Assembly (NCBI RefSeq): GCF_032854445.1
Contig: NC_088300.1
Span: 44,201,682-44,265,681 of the forward strand
DNA from: Liolophura sinensis
Taxonomy: Eukaryota > Mollusca > Polyplacophora > Chitonida > Chitonidae
Reading direction: 5' to 3'
Length of the DNA stretch: 64,000 nucleotides
Under the pieces are notes generated by a model. That model was given only the letters and a program-made list of their open reading frames with translations. It had not been told where the DNA came from and did not search any database. Positions 44,700-57,718 of the stretch are shown piece by piece. How positions within the stretch are numbered: the stretch's first letter is position 1; the number at the start of each line of letters is the position of its first letter. The translations under genes were made by a program, and so were the position numbers.

Positions 44700-46170
44700 T
44701 ACCTATTTAATATAAGAGCGTGCACGTAACCTGTGAAAATAATTGACTGATTTTATTGGAACTGTCTCAGTAAAACTGAATGTGATATCTCAAATGATAG
44801 TTTGCGATCCACGGTATAGATTGTACACAACTGGTTGGCAGCTGGCATGGTAATAAAGACGACACTTTCTGTGGAACATGGTAATGTTAAGACTAAGGGA
44901 TAAAAGTTGAATATAGCGAGGGTAAGGTGGGTTAAATGGCCATTTATAACAGAAAGAGTCCGATTATCAAAATGAAAAATGCAGTAAATATTTTGACAGA
45001 ATACGCCCCCATAATTGTTTTTTTTATTTTATAAAAACAACTTAGAAATTTAAGATTTCTTCACCTCTTCTCACAATCAGGACTTGATATCTTCTCGGGT
45101 TTTAGTGAAACAGCAGTCTTCAATTACTTTGGTTGGTATCACGTTTAAAGTTAAAATCTACCTCATTTATTTTTTTATGAGAACTGTGAACTGCATCAGC
45201 CAGCAAATAAAGGAATGCTTAGGACATTACATCACTTTGGCAGTATCGTTCACTTATCGTTCACTTGACTGTATCAGCCAAGGACACCTACATGATTATC
45301 AGACACATTGTTGGCGGCAGGCTAGTAGAAACAGTGATCAAAAACAGGCGTCTTCCATAAACACCGTTTCTCTCTCTATTATATAACAGCCGAGAAAAAA
45401 CATACACAGGCAAAAAAAAAAAACTAAAATATTGAAAAAGTTGAATGGGCAAAGCAATTCTGGCTATTAGGAACAGAAAGTAGCGGACAATTTACAAAAA
45501 AAAATTGCCAAACAAAGAGGCTAGCTGACCTGATGTTCTGTGGCATGGCAGCAGCCAATTTATCAAAACCTTCTGTGAGACATAGGTAAATATCCTAAAA
45601 AAAATAACTGACCTTGGAATTTAATGAAGTATTTCCAGATTACTTGACATGACATTTTAGAAGGACCACTGACGTAATGAGCCCATATTGCCTGGCTGAA
45701 CGCATACAAAGCACCACCAGGGTTTACTGTTTTTTTTGGTGTGTTTATCCGTTCATTCCTTTACAAACCATCGAAGTGTATGTCTGTGACTCATTAGATA
45801 TAATTGAAAGAAATAACGGAATTGCCATGCTTTATGTATGTATGTCTAAGTGTCTTACACAACAGGTGGCCCAGGTTATACATGTTTAGGTGTTTAAATC
45901 TGTTGAGCAAAATCTTGCTTTTTTCACGCCACTGTAGAACAACTATTTACAAACACTTGTTGTGTTGTTATGCAGAAAAGTTGTCGTTTATAATTGTAAA
46001 GGTTTGCTGTGATGATCCCAGTAACATGTTTTTTTTTAAAAAGCTGTATGATGTTATCAGCAAGTTTTGGAATCTTTAACTTATGGTGACCAAGAAAGAA
46101 AACACGACTAAAGAGCGGCACAATTCTGTGGGTTTGTAAACGAATTATCACGTGAGGTCCAGACAATATG
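44700..46170. other. Array spacer
   Basis: 44700-44940 is a near copy of 48190-48440 (phrases 'gtgcacgtaacctgtg', 'gattgtacacaactggttgg', 'gacgacactttctgtggaac'), and 45290-45480 of 48820-48980. No gene recognised. Confidence 0.6.
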
Positions 46171-46179
46171 TAGATCCCG

Positions 46180-46370
46180 ACACTGGGCTTAACTTAAATC
46201 GCAGGAGCAGCAGATATCCAGGAGAAAATGTACATAGGCATACCACGGTTTGGTAAATCTAGTTGTTGTATGTTTACTGTGATTGCTGGTGTTTGCACGG
46301 AAAGTTCCTTCACATGATGTGTCATCAATCGTGTTTACAGTAAGCCTCAGTCAGATTAACACCCTTGTCC
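46180..46370 (-). pseudogene. Module A, copy 3, with stop
   Basis: Minus frame VLI, a TGA, then LRLTVNTIDDTSCEGTFRA, NTSNHSKHTTTRFTKPW and YAYV. The residue pattern follows copies 1 and 4, but the stop and a later frame change break it. Confidence 0.5.
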
Positions 46371-46402
46371 ACTGTATTATATGATATCAATTTACAACCT
46401 AG

Positions 46403-46478
46403 ATCGTGGGTTGCCTCAGGCTGTGGTTGGTTTTCGCCCAACATATAATGATGGCCGCCACCGTAAGCGAAATATTCT
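46403..46478 (+). mobile_element. SINE fragment fused to repeat B
   Basis: gatcgtgggttgcctcaggc, 'cataatgatggccgccacc', 'taagcgaaatattcttgaat' belong to the main SINE; at about 46478 the sequence passes into repeat B (gaaacagacattcgtatacc). A second association of this repeat with a SINE, as at 24.4 kb. Confidence 0.7.
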
Positions 46479-46479
46479 T

Positions 46480-46725
46480 GAATCTATGTGTCGAAACAGA
46501 CATTCGTATACCAGCCATCAACCAATTAGGACTTTTCAGGTCAATAATCGCAAGGCCAGTTCCCAAAAAAAGACGCAGAACACAAACCACCAAAGAACTA
46601 AGAAAGGATATATAGACGAAAATAGGACGGAATCATGCAAAGAGAATCAGTCAGCAGGTTTCAGTGATGTTGGAAAAACACAAGGTATATGAATGAAATC
46701 AGTTTTCAAATCGTGTACCATGCTA
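46480..46725 (+). repeat. Dispersed repeat B, copy 3
   Basis: Homologous to 62940-63190. Plus-frame peptide: LCVETDIRIPAINQLGLFRS, then IIARPVPKKRRRTQTTKELR ending at a stop. A further conserved part contains gaatcatgcaaagagaatca and 'gttggaaaaacacaagg' followed by a donor-like gtatat. Confidence 0.65.
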
Positions 46726-47930
46726 GAGCTTAAGAAACTTGAAGTGAAGGCGTCCAATGGAATAACCTTGACACACTAGTTTTTGTAGTAATAACTTGTG
46801 ACGTGGGTTAAAATCGTCGTAACACGCAGGATCTAACAAATGCTAGGGGTATGTACACGCCATATGCAAGATCCTTCGGTATATTGCTGTTCAAGTAAGG
46901 ATAATTCACAACATAAAAACTGAAATTATCCCTCTTGTGGTAAAGTCTGCGGGAGAGGAAAGCGTTCTGATCTGTGTACAAATATAGGTCCAGATACGAT
47001 GTACAGTCTTGAGAGTCTGATTTCTTTTAAATTTAGCGGAGGTGGGTAAATATCTTTCACAGCCTTTGTTGTATATGGATTGTTTAAAGCCAACAACGCA
47101 TCAATATAGCGTTTAGTGAATGAGAAAGATTGGGCCTGGTGAGGATTACTCCTTAATAGTTTCTGCGTATAGTCGTATTCATGTAAGAACATGTATAGGT
47201 CGGCACAGTTTGTTCCCATCGGAATACCTATACACTGTTGATATATGGTCTCTCCGAATTTCACATAGATGCTATTGATGAGAAATTCAAGCAACTCAAT
47301 GAACATGGAAACATTCCATAAATGGTAACCCTTGTATGTTGTGGGACTAAAGAAGGTTTTGTTTATTAAAAATCGAAACAACTAGTGATGAAATTCTATG
47401 AATTTAATCTTTGTGAGGAATTGTAGTATATGTGTATCAGAGCGCCTTAGTCCTTCAGTGAGACGTTTAAAGTATTCGCATGAAGTTGGTGCATGGATTT
47501 TTTTGCAATTGTACAACAGTACTTGTACCAAAATAACTGTACTTCTTGCAGTGCTTTCGTTAAGAGAGTTGATATAAGTTTTGTGGTACAGCTTTTTGAT
47601 CCCGCAATAAAGCCAGCTTTGCATGGGGATTTATGCATTTTTGGAATCCAGTACAGTTGTGGTATATCGGTGTGACGGGAAGGTACGGATATAGTCCTCT
47701 GTTTGAGAAAGGGCTGACGTGTTTTAAGCAGTTCCTTCAGAGTGTTATGGAATACGTTGCTGTTGCGGCAGTAGTTGTGAGACTAAGCTCATCCACAAGA
47801 ACCTGGTAGTAAAAATTCTTGCAGACAAATATAATATTATTATGGGCTTTCTCCGCAGGAACAATAACATATTTTCTCTGAAGGTCATCCTCCAGAACTT
47901 GATTTGCTCTCACAGGAGCATTAGTGGGTT
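46710..47930 (-). pseudogene. Penelope-like reverse transcriptase relic
   Basis: Minus-strand order from 47930: YVIVPAEKAHNNIIFVCKNF (N-terminal block), then MHKSPCKAGFIAGSKSCTTK (RT region, other frame), then QQCIGIPMGTNCADLYMFL and SFSFTKRYIDALLALNNPY (catalytic region), then YLDLYLYTDQNAF, LYHKRDNFSFYVVNYPYLNS and AYGVYIP. This matches Penelope-like element RTs. The catalytic box reads YIDA rather than YIDD, and at least three frame changes are present. I see no GIY-YIG endonuclease downstream. Its insertion lengthens the local array unit. Confidence 0.85.
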
Positions 47931-47931
47931 G

Positions 47932-47962
47932 CATAAAACACCAATCAAGTAAGTAAATAAAT
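47932..47962 (+). mobile_element. SINE 3'-tail fragment next to the Penelope relic
   Basis: cataaaacaccaatcaagta then agtaaataaata: only the SINE end remains. Confidence 0.75.
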
Positions 47963-49379
47963 ACAAACTTACTCATTATCCTTTTGTGATGAGAAATATG
48001 GTATCTGCTCTAATTCCAGACTGTATTATTCTCAGATTGCCAAGATCTCGGTTCATATTTCCACACTATATTCAAAAGCCTAAATTCGACACATGTGAAA
48101 TCTGGACTGAGGTGAAATAAACACGAAAAAAGTAAAAACTAGCATGTAGTGGCAATAATTATAGATCACATCAGAATATTACATAGATAAATTAAGGTGT
48201 ACATTTTTAACGAGAGCGTGCACGTAACCTGTGGAAATAATTTGAGAGATTTTACAGCAACTGTCTCAGTAAAATTGAACGTAATATCTCAAATGATAGT
48301 TTGTGACCCATGGTATAGATTGTACACAACTGGTTGGCAGTTGGCATGATAATGAAAGACGACACTTTCTGTGGAACATGTGTAATGTTAGGACTAAGGG
48401 ATAAAAGCTGAATATAGCTAGGGTGGGTTAGTTTAAATGGCCATCTATAACCGAAAGAGCCCGGTTAGTAAATTAAAATATGATTGGAATGATTTATTCT
48501 AGCCGTCCGTTGTGATCGTTATTATTCGTTACTTATTTTAGTCTGTAAATAAAATATATTGTGACTAGATTTTTTGAAATTCTTCTGGTCTCTTAGTTTG
48601 GACTTTGTATCTTAGTTCTAGCTTGTCTTCATGTCTCAATTCAGGTCTGGTTGATGTCACGTCTAAAGTTTAAATCTACATCATTTATATATATAATCAG
48701 AATAGTTGACTAAATCAGCCAACAAATGAAGAAATGCTCATGGTATTAGGTCACGTTGAAGGTATTGCAGTACTATCGTGACTATACTAGCCAAGGACAC
48801 TCAAGGATCTGATTCTAAATATCAGACACACTGTTGGCGGCAGGCTAATAAAAACAGGCCTGTCTTTCATAAAAACCGTTTCTCTCTCTATTATATAAAA
48901 GCCATGAACAAAAATACGAATGCAAAATAAACCGAAGCACTGAAAAAGCTGAATGGGCAAAGTAATTTTGGCTATTATCTTCGAAAAGTCGAGTACTATT
49001 TATAGGAAAAAAGACCCCAAAACAAAAGTGCATTTTTACTTCATTGAAAAGATTTCCAAATGGCTTCGTATACCAATTGAAGATACCAGTTGGTCTAGTA
49101 CTCTGTGTCATGACATCAGCCAATTTATCAAAACCTAGTTAGAGACATAAGTAAATATTCTGAAAAAAATTGATCATGGAATCTTGGAATATTTCCAGAT
49201 TACTTGGTAGGACATTTTAGAATGGCAGCTGGCGTTCTCAGCTCTGACATATTGGCTTAAAAATTGGCTCTAAAATATAAATTTTACGAGTCCTTAACTT
49301 CTGGTGACCAAGATAGGCATCACCACTAGAGGGAGGGCACAACTTTGTAGGTTTGTAAGTCAGTTATCACGGGAACTCC

Positions 49380-49480
49380 AGACAATATAGATCCCGACCT
49401 TAGGCTTAATTTGAATCGCGAGAGAAACAGATAGCCAGGAGAAAATATATTATGTAAGCATGCCATGGTTCACGACATGT
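49380..49480 (-). pseudogene. Module A, partial copy
   Basis: Only the C-terminal hydrophobic part is seen on the minus strand (PWHAYIIYFLLAIC) before stops. Its flanking phrase 'cagacaatatagatcccgac' is shared with the other copies. Confidence 0.45.
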
Positions 49481-49571
49481 TACAAATGTATTAGCACTAG
49501 CACTCCCGATTCATTCCTTTCAAGTCTAAGTCTTGATGTTAGCCGATGAAAGTTCACAAGAAAGTAGGTTC

Positions 49572-49847
49572 TTAAAATCTCGTGTTCATCAGATAGAACA
49601 CCACAAGGAATGGGTACAATATGTAGTCATCACCTGAGCTCCAGACAATAAAGATCCAGACACAAAGCCCAACTAAGACTGGGAGAGCACGATATAACCA
49701 GGAGAAAATGTATGCTCGCCATATTGTCGTAAATCCAGTTGTGGTATATTTACTGTGGTCATTGATGTCTGTGCGGACAGTTATACCAGACGATGTGCCA
49801 GCAATCATGTTTACAATCATCCTCAGCTTGATTAACACCCTCGCCAA
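49572..49847 (-). pseudogene. Module A, copy 4, longest open frame
   Basis: A 91-codon minus frame: MARVLIKLRMIVNMIAGTSS, GITVRTDINDHSKYTTTGF, then TIWRAYIFSWLYRALPVLVG and LCVWIFIVWSS. A strong donor-like site (gagctcag|gtgatg) follows VWSS at about 49640, so the last codons may be intronic; a similar site is kept in the 59-kb copy. An acceptor-like ataactgtcag lies at about 49850. The plus strand is also open here with a hydrophobic reading, but stops in other copies make it less likely. Confidence 0.5.
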
Positions 49848-50696
49848 TTATCATCTGCTGACAGTTATGGAAATGGTAGCTGTGTTGACGTTAGGGTACA
49901 CCGTGACTAAACATGTGGGATAAGAAATATGGTCGCCAGTTTCTGCCCTAATCCCCCGAGGAATTGGTGTGAGATTACATGGCAATCTGCCAAAATCCAG
50001 ATTCACGTTTTCGAATCACATTTATAACTTAAATTCAAGACGCGATGCGAATGCGAAAATTAGACTGAAGTTAGACTGACACTAGAAAAATATGTTATAT
50101 GTACGTAATCATTCCGTGGTGGAAATTAGAACTTCATGTAATAATAACTTGTACAATTTTATATGTAAGCGTGCAGCTAACGTGTAAAATTATTTTTAGA
50201 GCCTCTTAAGGATTTTACTGCACCATTCAGAGTAATAGGGCGCATAATGTCTCACAGATTACAGGATATGCTTTTTGGTGTGAACACTATACAATGGGCC
50301 AGGCAAAAAAAGAAAACTGCAAAACTACATGTGGAATGTCAGGTTCAACCGATAAGTTGAATGTGTTATATATATAATAAATGACTGACGTATTTATAAC
50401 TAAAAGAATCCGGTTGCGCCAATCAGCAAACGGAGAAAACAGTGAATGTTCTCACTGGATACGTCCCAATATTTATCTGTACTGATTGACACTCCACCAA
50501 ACTGTTATATTCAGTTGTTACCCGTATAATCCGAAAAATCGACCAGCAGACCCACAATAATTCTTGTTTATGTCAAGTTTAAAAACAAAATTCATCCCAT
50601 TGACTAATTTGATCAAAAAGTCAGTTAGCTCTGTGCATAAGCTAAATGGCAACACAAGGTTCACGGATACATCCAAGGATTATGTTTTCACTCCGC

Positions 50697-51005
50697 TGTG
50701 GCAGTATATTGTAAGAGTATTGCGGCAATATATTGTAAGAGCATTGCGGCAATACATTGTAAGGGCATTGCGGTAATACATCATAAGAGCCTTGCGGCTG
50801 TATATTGTAAGAGCATTGCGGCAGTATATTGTAACAGGACTGTGGCAGTGTATTGTAACAGCATTGCGGCAGTGTATTGTTACAGCACTGCGGCAGTGTA
50901 ACGTAACAACATTACGGCAGTATATTGTTACAGCACTGCAGGTGTATTGTAACAGCATTGCGGCAATATATTGTAACAGCATCGCTGCAGTATATTGTAG
51001 CACTA
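50697..51005 (+). repeat. 24-bp minisatellite, about 13 copies, open on both strands
   Basis: The unit gcggcaatatattgtaagag + catt recurs with 24-bp period from 50697, with later units reading 'gtaacagcatt'. As 24 is divisible by three, long frames appear on both strands (plus: repeated QYIVRALR; minus 50680-51099: repeated ITIYCRNA-like units). Neither frame has a convincing start context. Confidence 0.93.
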
Positions 51006-52094
51006 ATGTGGTGAAATCACCAAAGGACATCTGCATGTATGTTATAGTTACATGTCCTAAATGGTACACGAAACACTGTCGTCGTAAATGGCTTTTCACT
51101 AGTATAATTCAGAGCGACTGTGCAATTAAATCGGATGTACATGTGCAGTAGGAAGAAGGTCAATGATGACATTCCTCAGAAAGCCCCGTCGTCTTCCAAA
51201 CAACCCTCTACTGTTTCTATTAACAACCACAGGCAAACAACGTCTGACAAGAAGGGAAGTGCAAAACACAATAGGACAGAAAAAGTTGAAGTATCAAAAG
51301 AATTTGGCTATTATTGGTAGGAAGTCGTGAATAAGATTGACAAAAATACTCCAAGGTAATCTTATTTCACTGAAAAGATCCGTCAAGAGGCTGCTCCTGC
51401 CAACCGACTGTTCAATTAAAGTCTTCGCAGTAGCCTGATATAACTTGGACCTGGAAGTTAATGCTGTATTTCCAAATGACCTCCATGCCAATTAAGGAAG
51501 TTAGCTAGCTCTATATCCTGTTGCATGACAGCAGCCAATTTATCATAACAGAGAATGGGGCATATAAGTATGCTGACAAGGGTTGGCCCTGGAATTTAAT
51601 GAAGTCCTTACAGATTGCCTTGCATGACATTTCGGGAAAGCAGCTGTAATAATTTGCTGTGGAATGTTGGCAGGGTATATGTAACAATAAAGGGTGGGAC
51701 ATTGACTCTAGGTTCATAAGCATGCCAAGCTGCACTATGCTTCAAGTCTCTGTCAAATTTCAAGTCAGTTTGTGATAACCACCTTCAGGAGTTGCAAGAC
51801 ATCATCATGTCTCTAACGTACTTGCTTAGGTAAACACCACCAGATATAGTACATATCAATGCACTTTTGGTCCAACTGACTGAACTGTTTGTTAAGAATC
51901 TAGGATCAAACAGCTCTACGCATACCCAAGTCAGAGTATTCCTCACAGATGATATGCTTTTGTGGTTCGACGACCGGTCCAAGGAAATTATTGTACTTCC
52001 AGGCGCTGTCAACATTGGCATTACAACAACAACATTTTGTTACGGCCTATGATGTTATGATCACTCCCGTAGGTCTGTTCGAATTATCACCGCG

Positions 52095-52240
52095 GAACAG
52101 AGTCACAACTCGGAGAAATGTAAATTGGATTGTGGTATATTTACTGCTCGCTGGTGTCTGCACAGATAGTCACACCAGACGACGTGCCATCAATCACGTT
52201 TAGATTGATCCTCAGTCTGATTAACGACATCTCCCATTAT
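52095..52240 (-). pseudogene. Module A, copy 5, frameshifted
   Basis: Minus frame EMSLIRLRINLNVIDGTSSG then VTICADTSEQ and a TAA. Relative to other copies a small deletion after ADTS shifts the frame (the KYTTT block is out of frame). Acceptor-like ttcagcag precedes it. Confidence 0.5.
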
Positions 52241-52979
52241 CATCTGCTGAAATCTACTCGAGTACTACATAGTAAGATTGCAAGGCGTTAATTTACAGTC
52301 TGTGTAAACATTTGTGCCGAGAATTATGGTCATTATCAGAACTGATTTTCTGCCTTGATACTCCAGGCATTGTTCTGAGATTACTTGGCATTCGACCAAA
52401 ATTGTATCGCACGTTTTGTTAAAGTAACTGTAGCCAGCATCAAACAGATGTGGAAGCGTATTACGTTACATGGAAAAACCATGGCATTCTAAATAAAAAC
52501 AACTCGGTTTAATACAAGATAACAGACTAGTTACAACAAAAATTTAAAATATGTCTAACACTTGACAAAGGTGTTAAATGCTCATCGACAGTCCATTGAA
52601 GCATTAGACCACGGAAATAATGTACATAGAGATAATCCAGGTTAAGAAAAATTATGTACATGGCCAAAATTTGTGAAAATAGTTGTTTTTGCAGATAATT
52701 TACAGATTTTACCACAACTTGCAGTAGAATCCTCAGTTTTATTTCACATAGTACAGTATTTGACCATTGGTCTGACTGATTCAAGCAAACTGTGAAAAAA
52801 CAACACGTGTAAAAGATGAAGTGTTATGTGGAAGGAATAATATTTTTGCATGATTTAGGTTTAAATGTAAATGGGCGGCTAAATGAGAAAGCCAGGTTAA
52901 ATGCATCGAGTACAAATGCGGTAAGTTTTGACTGAATGCGAACCATTATTTTTTGTTTTATCGTATTTCAACGTTATTT

Positions 52980-53290
52980 TGCTACAAAACAATGAGCGGA
53001 GCTGTGATGTTATTGCTAATCTCGCGCGGTTATTGAAAAACCGGTATGGTATCGGTAGTAATTTTGACTTGCCACTAGCGAGACTCGAGACCTCGCGGAA
53101 AACTTACAGTCTTTGTTGCGCTTTATTCTCGAGTTCTTAACTCGCGGGTTTTTGACATGGCGAGAATAAGAGACTAGAGAAAACAAGAAAACGTTATAAT
53201 CTCGGGCGGTTTTAGCTATTGTGGCCTTCACCAGTTCACGAGCCGCGGGTTATGAAAACACGCGACAAGAGAAAGCGAGTGGCCGCAACC
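52980..53290. other. CpG-rich patch with repeated 'ctcgcg/cgag' motifs
   Basis: In an AT-rich context this stretch holds many ctcgcg, ctcgag, cgcgg and gcgag words in both orientations (about 53020-53280). It is not coding in any recognisable way. It could be a small CpG island, a palindrome-rich element, or the remains of a TIR element. Confidence 0.35.
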
Positions 53291-54164
53291 GTCTTTCATA
53301 GCCAAAGGATGATTGAATGATTATAACTTTACGCCAATTCAGCAGTATGTTTATGGTAAGGATATTAGCACTGGATACCTAACTGATACTGACATCTCAT
53401 TAATCAGAAAGTTTATGAAATGGATAGATTGTCAGAAAACTGATAGCTTACATTTTGGGCATTAGGCTACATATAATAAGGGCATTCCTGAAAAAGTCCG
53501 ATCATCCTCCATGTGCACATCTTCTCTAACTCTATTAAAAGCCTTAAGCAAACGATGCAAAACCGGAAGGGAAGAGAAAAATTTACAAGGAATAAAACAG
53601 CTGAAGGGGCAAAGCAATTGCTGCTGCTATCAGTCAAAATGTGTAAAGGGTTATTAAAAACACAAAAGGGCAATTTCATTTCAATAAAAACATCCGTCTA
53701 ATGGATGTTCATATCAGACGATACTGGAACTAAAGCTCATTAAGCAACTTGTAAAAACTTGAACGTGGAATTTAATGCAGCACTTCCATATGACGTCTCC
53801 GATTGGTGCATTGTTACAGTGGCATTACAGCAACAACAACAATTTGTTACGGCTTACGATACCACGATGGTTTTTGGTACAGCCAGGATATCATTTAAAC
53901 TTTACTTAGTCCCAGCCCCGCGATAACGAATATATGCAGTTGACAAACAGTTCTTCAAAGCCAGTGGTAATACATTCATTGTAGTTTACTGAAGTAGCCC
54001 CCAATTTAAACATGTTTAAATAAAAAGTAATGAGAAGCTAATTACGGGAGGACTTTAGCAGATGATACGTCACGAGAAACTAGGTCATGAACCTGTCGTG
54101 GTGAACAAACAAAATACATTTAGAGAGCGGCACAATTCTGTACGTTCAGACATTTATTACGTCG

Positions 54165-54350
54165 GCTCAATACAATAAAGATCAAGGCTTGATATTGATC
54201 ATAGAAGACAAACAGTCGAAAATGTATACAGTCAATAGATTCGTAAATCTATGTGTTGTGTATTTACTGTGATCGCACCACGCAATGTACCATCAATCAG
54301 CTTTATGTTATACTCAATCTGATTAGCACCAACGCCCATTATTATCTGGG
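54165..54350 (-). pseudogene. Module A, copy 6, strongly decayed
   Basis: Nucleotide similarity to the module persists (ctgattgatggtacattgcg on the minus strand, and the tttactgtgatcgc region), but the reading frame is lost. Confidence 0.4.
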
Positions 54351-55199
54351 GACATGTGAGCAAACGTTAGCTATCTTGTATGACGTTATTTTAACGCTTG
54401 GACGAACATTTTATGAAAAAAAAAGATAATCATCGACACTGATTTTCTGCCATTAATCCCCCAGGTATTGTTATGGGATAACTTGGCAATCCGTCAAGAT
54501 TCCGAGCCTGCATCAAAGAGATTTAACGTTGTTCAAAATCCCTTGTCACGACGAGGCACATGATACTAATGTGAAGCTTTTTTCCACAAATCATTTTGGA
54601 GCTCGTTTCAAGAAAATAGGTTTTTCAATTGAAAGGTTTTTTAAGTCTCCATAAACTGACGCATTCTAATTATTGGGGTTACGCCAAATATCCGCCTGTT
54701 CAAAATCTTTTAGATATAACCTTCAACGGTAAAAGATCACAGAATATTTACTGGGTCAGAATCAGAGAATTATTTGACTATCAAACATATTTATTCTGAG
54801 TCGTTGATACAGGAAATATCCCCGGCGTGAAAGGCCACTACATACACCAATATCAAGAGGATAAATCATGCAATGGAACGCTAGTGAAGTGTTTATTTAA
54901 TTGGCCTACGGAATTCTTGAGCGGATATATTGTGGGTGCAATAAGGAAAAAATGAGGCAGTTCCCCAGAAAGCCCGGTCGTCTACCATACACATAGTGTT
55001 GTCTCCATTAAAAGCCGAAATCAAATGGCGTGTAACAGGAAGTCAAGAGAAAACCCCATAAGGACTGAAAAAAGTTAAAGTAGCAAAACACGTGTGGCTA
55101 TCAACAGACAAATGTCGCGTAAAGAACTGATAAAATTCGCCAGGGCAATTTCACTTGAATGAAAACATCCGTCAAGTGGTCCCTTATGCTGCATCATCA

Positions 55200-56950
55200 T
55201 TTAATTAAAGGTGGAGAAGTATCCTGACGAAAGGTGGCAATCAGGCCGGATTTCAGTGTAGTTTTTCAAATGACTTCGCTTGCTTTTTGAAGATGCCGGC
55301 ATAACATCAGGTAATATATCTCAATCAACAGTGAGACAAAAGATCACGGCAGGCTGTCATTCCCGTGATTCCCATAGAGTAGCGGTGTATTAAGCAACAA
55401 GAAAATCTGGCAAAGGCGACGAGGCTTTGTGAGGGCCATTGACAGTGGGTACCAGAGTATCCCCTTGCCTATAACGGGTTTTATCTTGATATTTTGATCG
55501 ACGTCACCAAATATATTAAACAGTTTATCGTTGGTAAAGATTGAGAAATAACATATTTAGCTTAGAACTATCTAACTTGAAACATACCGTTTGCTAAACA
55601 TGACGTATGATTGCTGTGCAGAAAATACGTAAACAATCAATGTTTTTTGGATGACTTCAGAGTTAGCCATCGATGGTGTCCCAAACCATAAGAATACATG
55701 TTAATGTATTGCAACCGTAATGGTTCAGTAATATCTGTTGAAGTGTGAATATAGGCGACAGGTGACTGCTGTTCTCATGCAGTTGCCGTAGAAACATTAG
55801 AGTGTTCTGCAAAATAAAATTCCACTATTAATGTATTTAAGTAACACAGCTACACTTTAATAAAAAAAAAACCGAATGTTTTTTTTGTGACATGCAGGAA
55901 AACATTCCACTATAGCGATTTGTTACAAAGTCCCAAATAACCTTTTCAGTTTAAATGCCTTTACATCTGCCTTTTTATCCCAAGTCCACGATGAATGTCT
56001 GCACTAATACAGAAAGTCAATGTTGTGCTAAGCACATAATGTAATAGATGCAAAATGACACTACGCTTAATAACTATTTGAAACCGTTTATTTCTACCAT
56101 TATTGGCGAATAAAAGCAGAACAGGGATACTTTTTTTTAGATCGAGCATTATAGATAAATATTTGGCGGTTAAAATCCTAGTATATTGTAAATTTTTTAT
56201 AGGGTAAAATGACCTGCAATACTGGCACAGTCTTCTGACATGCTGAGCTGTAATGGAAGATTTGCGTTGTATAGTTTTCAAATTACACATAAAAATATCC
56301 TTAAATAATAACTGAAACATTGTAAGTCGAGAGGGATTTTCCATGTATATACATCTAACTTTTACAGTTGTAGCTAGTTCATAAGACGGAAAGCCTTAAA
56401 ACTGAATTGGAATTAGTTGTTGACCAGCGGATTATGGGCCACCATATGCAATGTCCCCGACTTCAAAAAGTGCAGATTTACAAGCTCACAAGAGGATGTT
56501 GCCTAACGTGCTAACCTTGGGCGTATCAGCAGGCTACACTTCAGATTGAAAGAACCTTTATCAGTCTATGGGCAGTTGTAGAACATTGTCATGTGTGTCA
56601 TTACTTAGCCATACATTTTTCAGCATGACTGACGCCACCAGCCATTGTACAGATGTATAAGTTACACATGCGTAATTCAGGCAAGTGGATAAAAATTTTG
56701 CCCCCTAGCTGAAGAGTGAATGAATATTGATTGGGTAATACTGCCATGCAGGCATCTTAGGTTATTGATGCAGAATAATTTTCTGCACTGTTAGTGTGAT
56801 GTGGAAAATGAATGAAACACACACACAACTTGTGGTGCCGAGGTATTCATGTGTATAATTTTATTCACTGGTCCCATGAATAACCCTATGAACATAAACA
56901 CAGAATGTGACATAGGTAATGTTACACAGATATGTTCATTTCAAACATTA
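55200..56950. other. Unassigned DNA
   Basis: No exon or element recognised; the frame at 55961-56344 (minus, 127 codons) is AT-rich, lacks a motif and is probably chance. Confidence 0.45.
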
Positions 56951-57162
56951 ACCCCGAGCGATGGTTATTAGTTACTGTCGTATATACAGTTACTAGAATA
57001 CACAGCCTCGTATATACTGTTATACACAGTAAACGCTTGGCGAAGTGTGCTCACCATTAGGCTATATTTTCTCAACACAAACGATAAAGCCGAACATATA
57101 AAAGTAAAACAAAGTATTGCAAACGATATGATTATCTGACAAATCATGATAAACTTAATTAC

Positions 57163-57417
57163 CTGGGTTGCCCACGAACACACCACGAGATACACGGCGT
57201 ATCCAGCCCAGAATTGTACTAGAGACAAGAAATCCTAATCTGGCAATTTTGATGTCAATCACGACAGCTGAATAACAGCTATATCTGGTAAATCTGGAAC
57301 AATTGTACGACAATTCAGTGAAAGATATCGTCGCACAGCTGCACTGAAAACTACATGTGCAATAGTGGTAATACCAAGAAATAACAAAATTCAACATAGA
57401 ACGAACCATTTATCTTG
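57163..57417 (-). CDS. Candidate exon of an unknown minus-strand gene
   Basis: Bounded upstream by a strong acceptor (ctattattttcag) and downstream by a good donor (acccag|gtaatt). One frame is open throughout with an ATG near its start (MVRSMLNFVISWYYHYC...) and contains many Cys and Tyr. Another frame reads a more protein-like FSAAVRRYLSLNCRTIVPDL but has two stops. Family unknown. It lies downstream of the candidate first exon at 57719 and the CRE-like cluster. Confidence 0.25.
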
Positions 57418-57718
57418 CTGAAAATAATAGAGAAGTCAACAGAACAACATAACGTTATGATGCAGAAACAGTACATGACATTGAACATGTGATGATCATC
57501 CGTACAATTTGCGCACCGGTTTGAACTTTCCGCTAGCTGTAGCCATGTTATTGGGTGGCAGCCGTTTTTACCTAGCACAAGGGAAACGTTGTCACATTAA
57601 CTCTCATAAATAACCCACAAATGCAGCTTATCAGGACTATATATAAACGCTAACGAACACTAGCTAAAGCTCATTATTATATGGACTGAATAATGTAAAC
57701 AATATGGTTTCTACTTAC

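Noticed and set aside
49708-49923. Plus-strand hydrophobic frame over module A, at first sight like a channel membrane segment.
   Set aside because: The other module copies have stops in this frame, whereas the minus-strand frame is retained in several, so the plus reading is probably a shadow.
55961-56344. Minus-strand 127-codon frame.
   Set aside because: AT-rich composition, no motif, no conserved counterpart; judged a chance frame despite its length.
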